NCBI GenBank assembly: GCA_950022655.1
Contig: OX465584.1
Span: 30,756,988-30,820,987 of the forward strand
Length of the DNA stretch: 64,000 bases
Direction of reading: 5' to 3'
Source: Alentia gelatinosa
Taxonomy: Eukaryota > Annelida > Polychaeta > Phyllodocida > Polynoidae
This document shows positions 35,141-56,355 of the stretch, piece by piece. The notes beneath the pieces were generated by a model. It made no database searches and was not told the DNA's origin. It saw only the letters and a list, made by a program, of their open reading frames with translations. Numbering within the stretch: position 1 is the stretch's first letter; each line of letters opens with the position of its first letter. A program made the position numbers and the translations under genes.

Positions 35141-38100
35141 CTTAGGTCTGGACTTTGTTCGCCTTCTAACCCATTCCCTCAACTCTGTTATATGCTAGAA
35201 AAGTATCTCCTTAAAACGGCTTTTATTGTAAATTTAAAAAAAAGGACTGACAATAAAGTGTTGGCAATAAATACGTTTATTTGACAAAGGTCTAAAAAGA
35301 AACAAAAGGGCCGATTCAGGAATGGTGGGGTTTCTGGGTAAGAACATATCTACCCAAGCAAGGTTCCCTGATCCAAAAACCTGACAAAGAAGATACTCAA
35401 ATTTGGAAAACAGATTACAGTTCATGAACTGCTCAAGGATACATACTGTCGTACCCGATAGCCTCGACTTAATCAACAATTCCCTAAGGAACGGCATCCG
35501 CAAAGCTCGTTAATTGTACAGAGTTTTTAATTGGCCGTCAACAGACTCTTCATACGCCGCAGTATCAACAGGTCTAAGTTACAACCAAAATGTTGAATTT
35601 TATCTCATTCCCTGTTAGCTGCTTATACATGTAAATGTATAGGAATATTCAGTCTATCGGCATTATTATAGAACCTTTACTGAAAGTTAGTTTAAAATTA
35701 CCCTCAGTTTGTTAATCCACTTCATCTTTATGAAGTCACATATATAAGGAATAGCGGTGCCTATTTTTTGTGTCTAGTAATTCAATGTCATGGTAACTGA
35801 TGAGCATTTTCTTCTGCAATAGGTCTATTCTAATGTGGGACAAGAACTTGCCATTGGCTGTCGATGATGAAACGGAATTAAAATAGTGCCTGATGCAAAA
35901 TTCATATATATTCTATTCAACTATGCTGAATGGTTTCTAAATATTACGTATCCTGTTGTAAATGGCTACATTCACCCATTTAGTGCCTTTTACCTGAATA
36001 AGGATAATCTGACACGCATCTTTTGATGTCTTTCAATAATCTGTCCATAAAACAATTAAAACGTCCGAAAAAAAGATTAAAAAGTATATAACCTCCAGAC
36101 TTGATTGAAATCAGTGGACACCACACTTCATATATTATAGACTCTACCTATGTGCAAGGCAGTCTTGATCGAGTCCAAGCGATCCAGAATTAGCTTCTAA
36201 AACCAAATAATCTTCATATATGCAAATAAATCTGTTCATAAATGCAGGGTTATTGTCGTCTTAAAATAATTCAAACTAATTTTTCTTTTTTTGTAAATGC
36301 AATCATTTCTGATGAGAATTGTGTGCACAAAATGAACCAGGATGCTGAAGATAAGTGTCGACAGGTTATTCAAAGGGTCTGTAAAAATGTCCCGACTTAT
36401 TTCGAAACCCTAATATATCCTTAATACCTTTCAAATAATCCTTCTCCAAACACACAATCATTGTCAGTTTTCATAGTTCAGCTCTCCTTTAAAAGTTTCC
36501 ATGATTTCGACCACCAATGTTTCCTGTATGGCAATTTTAAAACCAAGATAACAATAATTACAGCTGTGACATTTACATCGTAATGTGGATGGCGACTGAG
36601 CTCTGACAATAATTGTTATTAATCTCTGTATTGACCACCTTATTCAAGATCAGTTTGTAAGATACATACGATTATCCTTCCCGAAGGAAATACCTAAGGA
36701 CAGATATTGAACATGACTAACACGAAAAGGCCAACAGTGGCAGTGATGACACTTTACAATGTAATCATAAACAGATTCTCAGAAAGGAAACTGGGTCACA
36801 GAACAACGAATTCTTCTACATGGTAGCATGAGGCCATAACGAACATGAGAATTATGAACAGAAAAAGATCACTTAGGAATTCTAATTTACACCATATAAG
36901 AGAACCTTTTAAAGGGATTAAGACTAAAATTCTTAAGGGCAAATAATAACGGCTGAATGCTAACAGTAGGCACAAATACATGATGAAGTGTGAAATTTAT
37001 GAAATACTGCCCCCACACTCATGACATCGCCCACTATACAAGATGTAAATGAAAGGCAAGTTGTGCAGTCTCATATGAATTTATAACTTTAAATACTTGG
37101 TACGAGACTTGCACGTTTAGCATGTCACGGTATTCTCACAAATCAGAATCTCGGGTTGGAGATGGTAAGGCCCAGTCACAGCCTACTTAGCTCTAAGTGC
37201 ACTATTCTGTACCACCTGCGGTTGTGGTGTGACGTCAGATGGCATGAACATTGCTGTACAACACATTGGAAATAAAGGAGAACACTTATGTCATCCTATC
37301 TACAATTCACATTCGCGCCTCTTGAGTACTTAATCGCACCAGATTTCACGAAACAGCACCTGCCTGTTTTCAACCACAAACTTGCATCCCTAAGTCACAA
37401 TGAGTGTGCTCAGTGTGGTTATAGCTCAAGACTCTTGCAAGCTAATCAGTAGCATGATCACCTCGCACAGCGGTATGCACCTGAAGCCTAAAACTTCGTT
37501 ATCGTCATTATCACTCTTATCACACAATGCAATCACCTAATATCACATGGATGATAGACCGGGATTACCTCCTCTGGACCAACAACTGTCACTATTGTCA
37601 TCTGTTGACAACAATGGAATGGTGGGGTGAAGAACAGAGGTAGCTGTGTTAAAAGTTCGAGAAGATATGAAAGGTGTAATAAATAAGTAAATTGCTCTCT
37701 TGACGTGCAAAAGAAAACATAAATAGATGATAAAAATCGTTCTTTGCATCTTTGACCAAAGTACCAGTATACTTTTGGCATCTATGTTTCTATCAAGCTA
37801 GATACTCCCCTGTATCTTGCACATGGAATAGAAATTCTGAATTTCAATATATAGGAAGTTATAACACCTGAAGATTACAGACATAAGAGCAACAGGCTTC
37901 TGCCTCACACTTAATCACCAATCTTTCATTTCTAACATGAGTATTTATCTACTAAAACGGTATAAGTTATCCATTTCCTAAAGTTCTCAAACAGCGAGAA
38001 AACGGAAACTCTTAAGAGCTCAGTTTAGTCCTTATCAAACTGTCATGAACGCTATTTTCACCAACAGAAGGTTTTTTCTGTGGGGGTGGTAGTTTTCGGA

Positions 38101-39535
38101 ATATACCAGGAATATACAGCTTATCATACCACACACGAAATACTGCCACATTGCTATGCTCCAGTCAAGAAAAATACAATTCCATTCGTACTGTATCCTT
38201 TTCCTCTTACATCCTTCTATTATCTCATTTGTTTCGTTCTGATCTTGCATATTTTACGATATTCTATCAGAACATAAATAATGATTCTAAATAGCTTACA
38301 AACCAGTGCTTTCTCTCATTCAACAGTATTTTCGACAATATTAACAGATATTATAAGTGGTTCAAACATAAGTTTCTGAATCTTGACATAAACAGATACA
38401 CATTCAGATTACATATGCATATACTTCTTAGTCGCTCAAGTTGTAAATAAGTCAGTGTATATCATAAGCTATTCACTTGCGATTTTACATAGTATTCCAG
38501 CTTTTCAAGCGTGCCCTTGATGCACAATTCCTATATTTACAAATATCTCGCGGAGGGCTTTAAACGCAATAAAACATAACCACGCGTTTTCATTCAGAAA
38601 ACTGGGATCTGGGTTTTTTTAAAGATTTTTTTTTAAAAAGCGTCTTTAATACTGACATGTGTAAGCTTGTTTAACCTTAACAAAAATTCTCAGCCGATCA
38701 CCACAATTTCTGTATTAAACGAAGCATACTTGTATTAAACGAAATGATCAATAAATGAGTTACTAGTTAAATAGAGGTATTGTAAAGTAATAGATAGGGT
38801 CTTTAGGTTGATTGATTTTTCAAACTGTTTGACTAGCCTCACCTTCAATGAACTAAAACCTGTGCAAGCTTAATAGTATAATCATGTGTGTGAATACGAC
38901 TCGGACATGCTCCAAATACCTCACCTTTTACTTATATACACTTTATACCTTTAGCAAAGGTTTTTATAGTACTATGCCTTTTTTAACTATTGCCATAATG
39001 ATACAAAATTAACAGAAATTGCCGTAGATGTTATGATTAAAGGAAAAAATATGTGCCTCATTGAGTAAATTGGTCACGGGTGTATAATACAATCTCATAA
39101 AAGTGTCCAAGCGTACACGTATCGGCTGTCAACTATATAATAGTCAGTCTTGTCTTTTAAACACATGTCTAGTTATCATGATTGAGACATACAACTCCTC
39201 ACCTACTCAAGCCAACAGAAACCAAACTCCTTTGATGGAAAATCAAATCCAGAACAGACTGCAACCAGCTGGAGCTGATTGTCATACGTGACCAACTCCG
39301 TGGAAATATGTCAGGCGACATTAGGACATAAGGTACCAAACCTCGGAGGAAACTCCTATTTAATCTGACGGAAATTCTGATCAGTGGTTTCTACATCTAT
39401 TCCAGACTGACTGAGCTGATGTCATACCTTAAAGCTGCGAGCTGAGGGTGACCTAGGCTGATGGGCGAGTGTGTGAAACAGGTAGTTGTGACATATTGAT
39501 CATCAGGCTAGGCTTAGTGTCCTATAATTAGCTGA
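35141..39535. other. Non-coding stretch downstream of TMEM41B
   Basis: No recognisable exon. It should contain the TMEM41B 3' UTR at its right edge; an ATTAAA-type signal on the minus strand lies at about 39358-39363, which is weak evidence. Confidence 0.5.
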
Positions 39536-42500
39536 TTATTCAAACTTTTGCTGGAGGCGCCGCTTGAAGAAGACCGGGAGGAGGGAGAGAAGCGCGAACA
39601 GCCCCAGCACGGCGATTGACGTCATTGACATGGTGTCGCTGGATGACGTCAGCTGTTGTAGCGTCTTGCCGGCTTGAATGGCGACGAACGACGGTGGCGC
39701 CACACCTGCGAGAAAAGGAAACACTTGAGTAAACCTGACTGACATCTGTAAGTGCACACTAACTGAACTATCAACGGCAGGGCTGGGTGGTGTTTTTTAT
39801 GGCAAGACCAAGAAAAAGCTATTGATTGGGGTCAATATACATTGTTATTCTTATTTGTACACAAGCTCTTTTTGCCAAACTTAGGGAACGGACATGCCAG
39901 ATGTTTCATTCTCTGATACTATATAAATATCTCCAACAACGGAAATTTGAATGCGACCTGGATTTTAAGAGAGTTTTAGTGGTAGATAATACAGTGTGAT
40001 ACTTCAACTGTTTCAATCTAGTGTTTTAACTTTATATTTCTTTAACATTGTCTCCACTCCCTCTAATAAACTGAATTTGATCATTGTGTTGCTTGACACA
40101 GACTTGCCGAACGCAGTGTTGTCTGTGTGGTGAAAATTATATAAATACAAGAACTGACGGGACATAATTGGGCCTTTGTTATATATTTTCACTGTGATAT
40201 TCAAATATCCGTAAAAAAGAAAGAATTTGACTTACCAAAAAATGTCCCCATGAAGAATGGAGTGAGGGGTACATTGATGACGGGAGAAACAATGTTTATG
40301 AACCAGTTTGGCAAGAAAGGGGTGATTCGTAAGAAGATGATGTAGTTCAAGAGGTGTTCTCTATGACGCTGAACCTGGGAACCAAACAAGATCTTTATGA
40401 TCAGTAACATTCCGCAAATGACATCAATGTATTTATAACATCTAAATACAAAAAATAATAATAATCCGCATGAACAGAAAGCATATAACATGGAACATAA
40501 AGAAATCCAAAGCATATTTATACATGTATATTTGATCTCTATGGAATTATGGTTCTATGCCAAATCGTAGCCTTGGGCATCATAGATGACAATTAAGCAA
40601 TCAACCAATTAAATTATGCCCGTTAGTGCCTAAAACTAAATGATGCCACTTTGACAAATATCAGCGTTATACGCTGTGCCACTAGACTTTTGAAATGATA
40701 AAGTATAACCTAAAGATGGCCCAGTAATATAGATAATACAATAGACATAAGATATATCCGACAGAACAAATATAATATTTTTGTATTTATTATTTCTATA
40801 GCTTGTTTAGGGGAATTCGTTGAAGTTTACAGTGTGAGGTGGCTGATACCAAGATCTGTACAAAAATGCAATGTTAAGGGTCTGTAGTTTAGAGATTGTT
40901 CTGAATTTAAACTGCCTAGTGGACTGACCATGTATGTTAAGGGCCGATTCCACCAACACACACGATGTAGCAAGATTAGTCCCGATTTGGTTGTCTTGCT
41001 TAATCGGGCTAGGATTGAATCATCGCGTGCCTATTTGTCGCGATGTGTCGTGAGGTGTCGCGGTGGTGGAGCATCAAAATATACACCCGACACCACTCGC
41101 CACTACAAGACATACCAAGATATACCACGGCAAATCCAACCTGTTGGTGGAATCGGCCCTTAATATGCAGACTAAGCTATGAGTGCTCAGCTCGTGTCGA
41201 GTAGGGCACTGACGAGTGACTCACCGTGGCTGACCAGGCGGCGGCTCTCTGTGGGAGGTACTTGTGGACGAGGCGTTTACCGACCAGGTAAGATAAGAGG
41301 TAACAGAAGGAGGCACCCATCCCGGAACACTGCCAATATACACAACACAATATGTGACGACTCTCTCGTGACACGCAATGTACGAATTTGACGATCCAGA
41401 TGGGAGTGTATTTACAGGGATTTCGACAAGAGTTTTGGCATGTGATTTAGCATCGGTAAACATTGGCATATCAGTGCCAAGTTATCTCACGAAGCATCGT
41501 TGACCAGACAATCTAATGTCAAATTCTGTCGCAACTCACGTATAGCGAACTCTCTGAGGTGGTTTTATGGTGAATGTAATGCTATGACATCAATTCAGTA
41601 TTTACATTCACTGCAAATGTAAAAGTTAACTTCTTCTTCAATACTGAAAAAAACAACTGATAGTCAGTGGAAAGCACTAAAACATGATGACTGTTTAAAG
41701 TCTAGTGGAGTACCTAAGTATATATAGAATATGACAAAATTTATATTGTACATGTAATTATATTATGTAGAGAAATAGCAACTTACCAAACAGACCAGGA
41801 AAAGCGCCAGTGGGAATGGAAATAGGTAACCGGCGATGATACTGAGAAATATCGACCCAGGAATGGCAAATGACTGAAGACTGATTCAGAATTAAGGATT
41901 TTATTTGGTGCAGTATAGACACAATTAAGATGTTAGAGAACACAATTATTATGAATTTGATTTTCTTTCCCTCTTTCCCCCCCTTTTTCTTTCTACTATG
42001 TTCTTGGGACATCTACCACGGGAGTCTTAGTAGATCCGTAAGTAATATTCTCACAAACGTCTAAGCTTTGGAGAGACTTTGATATCATGTTAACCCCGTG
42101 AGTATAGCTGTCGCGAGACGACCACTGGAAGTGATCATTCCCCTCGTGGTTAATTCAAAAGAATCGCCAGAGAAATAAAATGCCAGCAGATCGCGAGCAT
42201 TGGGTGGTACTTCTTTTATACTCAAATCTCCACTTAACGGTGAAATGTGTAGATTATTAAATGAAAGTAATTCTCTGTTTATCCCGCGGTAAAACGTGAA
42301 AACAGAAGTTGTGATTGGTCACAACCTTTTAAGCCACCTCCCACACACAAATCGCGTATAGTGTATATGTAGTAAATAGATCCTTTAAAACGTCCAAGGA
42401 TATGAATTCAAGGGTTGTAAAAATGCTTGCAGTTATAATACATCTGTTTTAAAAAGGATACAAAATATATGTGATAAAGTATGCACATAGCACCTGGAAG

Positions 42501-45500
42501 TAGTATGTTTCTTTGTAGCGTGACAGAACACGACCTAAGTTCTTGGCATCTTCGATATCTCTTGGCAATTTTATATGTACCCTGTGTTCTCTGTAAATAG
42601 AAGATTCATATACTGTTAACTGGTAAGTAGGCAGTGTGAGATTTCCTCCTCGGAATTGTAATTATGTAAATTCACATCTGAAACATGTATATGAGAGAGA
42701 TGGCTTGGATACATGCATAAATACATCCACTTCAGAGTGTACGGCCACTTAAATAGTGACCAGTTGGCCAGAGCAATAACTATTACATATATACATCAAA
42801 ATGAATAACTGGAAAGAAATGTAATATATACGTACTCATCGACATCAGGGAAACTCAGGTAGACAAGGCCAAGGGCACCTAAGGATGAAATGAAGATGAG
42901 GGCGAGAATGATGAAAGCCTTCGTGCTGCTGTCCCCTGAAGCATCGTGTGCCTCATCCACGGGTTTGGGTTCAGGCTCGGCTCCATTACGAGGCTTAATC
43001 TTTGTGAAGCCTTTTTCTGAATCTGTAATAAGACAATAGGTACATGTATTGCTTTTCAATGATTAACCACAGAATGGTGATATACAAATATGTTTATTGC
43101 ACGAATCATTTTGTAATTATTACAACTATAATCAGCGTATTATCAAATATAAATATTTAGACATGTACATATATTACGACAATATAAAAATGATATAATC
43201 ATAGTAGAAATGATATTCAACTTATTATTACCGTTATTAATATGATCAACTAGTGGCAAATAAACTAACCCTTTTGAATTACTGGCGAGATAATTTTAGG
43301 TATCAGAAATATATATCAATGGTATAGATAATCACTTCAATGAATATAAACGATAGAAGTATTAGTTCAAACCACCAACCTATTACCTAATGTAGTTAGA
43401 ATGTGTGTTAATATATCTTAAGACTACTACACTTATCACAAAGATTATCCCTCTAATATACATGTATATAGGACATTACAGCTCCATGACGCAGAATTGG
43501 TGGATTTGGTTGACTGTTTTGTGTAAAATGTTCATAACGAGCGCATAGGGTGTAATCGTTAATTTACGTTTGAATGAGCAAGTTATGAAATACAATCAGA
43601 GCGCTACTAATAACGTCATATCTTCAGCATGTAACAAAATTTCCCTACACAATTTGTTACAGATTCTGTTCGAAATCGTACCGGGGTTCCGACCAGCCAA
43701 TGATAGCCCTGTGTTGATAAGTTCAATAGATCCAAAGATGTAAAGTTAGCGGTTTAGTCAGTAGTAAACAAATTAATCATTACGAGATCCACTACTAGCT
43801 ATCAACTCCTCAAATAAAAACATACCATAATGTCTAGACGAGTACTATGGCATAGATTGACCTATCATTCTATCTTTTATCTATCCTAGTAGCCTGATTA
43901 TCAGCTCTGGCCAACATATTGTTAAACATCAATGGATAATTTCACTTCTTCAGTCGGTTACCTTTAGCCTGAGAAGCTGGAAATCATATCACCAGTGTTG
44001 CCTTCCTTGTTAACGTTAGGAGAACGCATTCCCTTTGTCAACTAAATAAGTGTCCCAGGTGCAACTTAAAGTTATATGTAGTTAGTGGTCAACAAATTCT
44101 ATGCAATCTACTTTTTGGGATTAAAAATACACCTACTATATAGACGTACATTCTACATTTTCAGGGAAATCTGACATACAAATATAACCAAAAACTGACT
44201 AGGTGATTCTATAAATATATTTTCCTTGCCAGTCAGTGAGATTACGACACTATCGTGAGGGATTAACCTAGATCGACGATGTGTCGATATGTTGGCTCAT
44301 CTGCTAAGTTACGAGTTCCATCATGATCATGTGTCACTGAGGAAAATGTATTTTGCTATATCAGATCGGCCTGTCAAAAATATCCTATATATTCACAAGG
44401 GTAAAGAATAGAATGAAGAAACCAACAGTCACTAATGTATTGTGATTTACTTGAACATCACAAAGTAGATGGTGAGGGAGGAATTGGAGAATATATTTTG
44501 TAACAATGATGCTTTAAAGATATTTATCAAGCAAGAAGAAAAGAATAAATACAGTGATTTGATAGCGATGCATTACTGTGCATTTACAAATGAGTTTCTG
44601 CAGTACTACAAGTAACTTTTTAAAGGTTAGGTTTATTTTATCAACCAAAAAGTTAATTTTTCAGATACAAATCACTGTTTTGGTTACAAAACATAGAAAC
44701 AAAAATATATGCCCTGACATAATCTGGACCAAAAATGTATCATTACAGACTACCTATTTGGACCGTAGAATACAAGTAACTAAAGTTAATGGAAAATTCT
44801 CGAGTAAGGATAGAGTGGTCTGTGGTGTCCACCAAGAAGCCTATATTATTCTTATTGTTTCTTAATGATGTTATTGCATGTATCCCAGATGTAAATATCA
44901 CCCCTATACCAGCACTCAAATTTGCATAAATGGGCTCAAAGCGTCCACGTTTTCTCTCTGACAGGACTAAAAGGCTCAAGCCTTGAGTCAAAGCGTCGAA
45001 TTCCCCAAATATGCATACGATTATTTGAAACCTCGCAAAATTTAGCAAGACAAGCAAATTGTGACAGATCTTGATATATCGTGTGTTGGTGGAACCAGAA
45101 CTTAAGAAATAGAACAAGAATTGTTGATGTCCTCATGGCCTTGTGGAATGTGTTTACTTGTGGCAAAGCACATGCGTCACTCATGAAACTGATGAAAGAC
45201 GCAACCACGTTTTCACGGCCAGGGCGTGACGTATGAATTTACGGCTCAGGCCAAGACTCGGATGCAATATTTCCATAACAGTGAATACCTTAGTATAAGT
45301 CTACGAACGTCCTTCAGGTTAATCTGGTATCCTTTGTTGGTAGACATTAGGGAAAGGCTAGCACTAGCACTAGATCTAGTAGTCGCAGGGAGGTAAGGAT
45401 AGCCCCGCCCCCGTGGCCTAGGTTTGGTTCCCTAGGTTTAACTCAAGATGGTAAATTCATAAGCTATCTATCAAAGCCAATCCGGTCTAATACTAGTTGA

Positions 45501-45851
45501 AGAGGGAACATAATAGAAAATTTACCGTAGACTGTGGTAATTAGTGAACAGATCTTAGTTTTATGTGAGTGTTATGTGAAACGTAACCAGAATCTAAACG
45601 TCAGTGCAAGTGCATAAAACAAAACAGCGTGTCCTTCATCTGGACGTGACGCCATGGCACCCACCAAGGAATGTGTTACTGCTCATTAGATGGACTTGTG
45701 ATTTTGTTAAATGCTGAGAGTAAGATTGTGGAAGTGGTGGTCGAGGTGTGACACCAAAAGCATTGTAGAATGGAATACCTGGACCACTAGGTTCCCTTTT
45801 CCTAGTGGTGTTTTCTTGAGGACCTGCTGCATCATCTACGATGGCCGCCAT
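39536..45851 (-). CDS. TMEM41B: TMEM41B orthologue, VTT-domain ER lipid scramblase, 7 coding exons
   Basis: I assembled seven exons on the minus strand, in transcript order 45851-45779, 43022-42836, 42590-42462, 41880-41787, 41329-41225, 40374-40236 and 39705-39536. Every intron is GT-AG and the phases (1,2,2,0,0,1) match, giving 298 residues ending in TAA; human TMEM41B is about the same length. The N-terminus is hydrophilic. A first membrane segment falls in exon 2 (around residues 60-80). The VTT/DedA (SNARE_assoc) core covers about 131-250 with SFAIPGSIFLSI (133-144), GASFCYLLSYLVG in exon 5, FLRITPFLPNWFIN (210-223) and VAPPSFVAI in exon 7. The protein ends in a basic KRRLQQKFE tail like the vertebrate one. 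Family knowledge: TMEM41B is an ER phospholipid scramblase needed for autophagosome growth and lipid mobilisation. Choice of B over the A paralogue rests on recalled motifs such as the tail; a tree would settle it. The first exon is assigned by phase and splice quality and is the least certain. Confidence 0.93.
40937..41163. mobile_element. TTAA-flanked MITE (piggyBac-like) in TMEM41B intron 5
   Basis: The ends are TTAA-GGGCCGATTCCACCAACA and its exact reverse complement followed by TTAA, an 18-bp perfect terminal inverted repeat inside TTAA duplications. The 227-bp length and lack of ORF fit a non-autonomous DNA transposon. It lies between coding exons 5 and 6 of TMEM41B. Confidence 0.88.
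44826..45105. mobile_element. Diverged second copy of the TTAA-flanked MITE in TMEM41B intron 1
   Basis: The right end at about 45085-45105 reads TGTTGGTGGAACCAGAAC followed by TTAA. The adjacent about 80 bp, read as reverse complement, align with the left half of the 40937-41163 element (the TTGTCTTGCT and CGAGGTTT stretches). The other end is less clear; a TTGGTGGA-like sequence near 44826-44845 may be it. Confidence 0.55.
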
Positions 45852-46576
45852 TGCTGTTGACTGAGGCTACTGTCGAGTAGAAAATATGACGCTAATATAT
45901 TCATATTTCGGAAATGTTATTAAATGGAATTATAACTGATGCATACCAGACCATTTATATACATTCAAAGAGTATTCTAGAACTATTCAAACGAGTATTC
46001 ACTATTAACAACAATTATATCTCCAACTAGTTTGCGAGCTTCCGGGTGTCACATTCCGCCACCGGAACTCCGATGTAAACAAACAACTTGTTCTGCCGCT
46101 ATGCACCTGTCAGATAATAAGCATCGGTATGTATCTATCAGTTCAACATCCCTTATTGCAAATGTTTAATTGCAATCATGTGGCGTTCTTTAGTGTTTGG
46201 ACATAGGCCACTCTATTCGGAATATTTGCTTCGGCAGAGACAGAATCCGTCTGGATGGAAAGGCTCAAATTTGTTGTCCAAGCTCAAGTAGTACGGTAGT
46301 AGCTCAAGACAGTCAAGTCAACCCACGATCGAGATGAAGCATCTAGATCTACATTCCAACTCACATATAGATCTAGATCTAGTAAAACTCTACTAGATCT
46401 AGAATCAATGCCATTGTGAAGTGTTCCCCACGAGGAGTATTTGTTCTATAATTTAATGTAAAACACAGATTGTGAGCAAACATGTTAATTATGCATGCTG
46501 ATAGGTAATCAAATACTTGAATTTGAATAGTGGTTGCATCTATGGTACATGAAATCTAGTCAGACTGGTCCGACCC

Positions 46577-47009
46577 TTTATTCTACCCCTCATATAAATC
46601 TCCATAGACTTAACATGGTGTAACTGTATGCCACGGTTATGGCATAAAATATTTATATGCCACTGGTGACATGTGAAGTTAAAAACATGTAACTGGGTAG
46701 GATAAAATCTAAACATCACTCAATTTCATATAATTGTTTATATGCCATTCGTTATCTTCCTCTACAGATATCACTCAGCTTCGCTTTGTGATATCATACC
46801 ACGAAGACAACTCATGCCCATATAAAACAATCATATGAAATTTCGTGATGTTTCATGATAATATGTTTGATACGTTTGGGTTGTGAACCGTGTACAAACC
46901 GTAACTACATGGAATCATGAAATATTATCATGAAACATCACAAAATTTCATATGATTGTTTATCACACCATGCTAAGTCTATGGAGATTTATATGAGGGG
47001 TAGGATAAA
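46577..47009. mobile_element. Foldback/MITE between TMEM41B and TTLL1
   Basis: The outer arms 46577-46620 and 47009-46966 are inverted copies (TTTATTCTACCCCTCATATA and, on the other strand, TTTATCCTACCCCTCATATA). A second nested pair (AAACAATCATATGAAATTTC, about 46826, against the ATTTCATATGATTGTTTA side, about 46945) makes a long compound hairpin. It lies in the shared upstream region of both genes. No clear target duplication. Confidence 0.75.
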
Positions 47010-47269
47010 CACTGCATCAATTCTACATATCTATAATCTAAATCTAGATCTAGACTAGATCTAGTTCTGATGCAATATAAGTCACCTGATATTGGTTTCT
47101 AAGTCTCCTTATTGCGGTCTCAGTTGTGAACTATAGTACACTCTCTAATGTGTTCCTTGTGTAAAATATGTGCGTTTTTTCCCCTGAAATCGATCTGCAG
47201 GTGGAGCTGATCAGTGATCGTCAGCTGAACAACGATCCAGAACAAACGACCCGTGGTTGTCGAAACTAG

Positions 47270-56327
<9,058 letters not shown>

Positions 56328-56349
56328 CAACTAAGATCCTAGAGCACAC

Positions 56350-56355
56350 AATAAA
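56350..56355 (+). other. Polyadenylation signal AATAAA of TTLL1
   Basis: AATAAA begins 23 nt after the TTLL1 stop codon, which predicts a 3' UTR of only about 40-50 nt. A second AATAAA at 56746-56751 could give a longer form. Confidence 0.55.

Noticed and set aside
44743..45117. 124-codon minus-strand ORF
   Set aside because: It lies in TMEM41B intron 1 and overlaps the diverged TTAA MITE.
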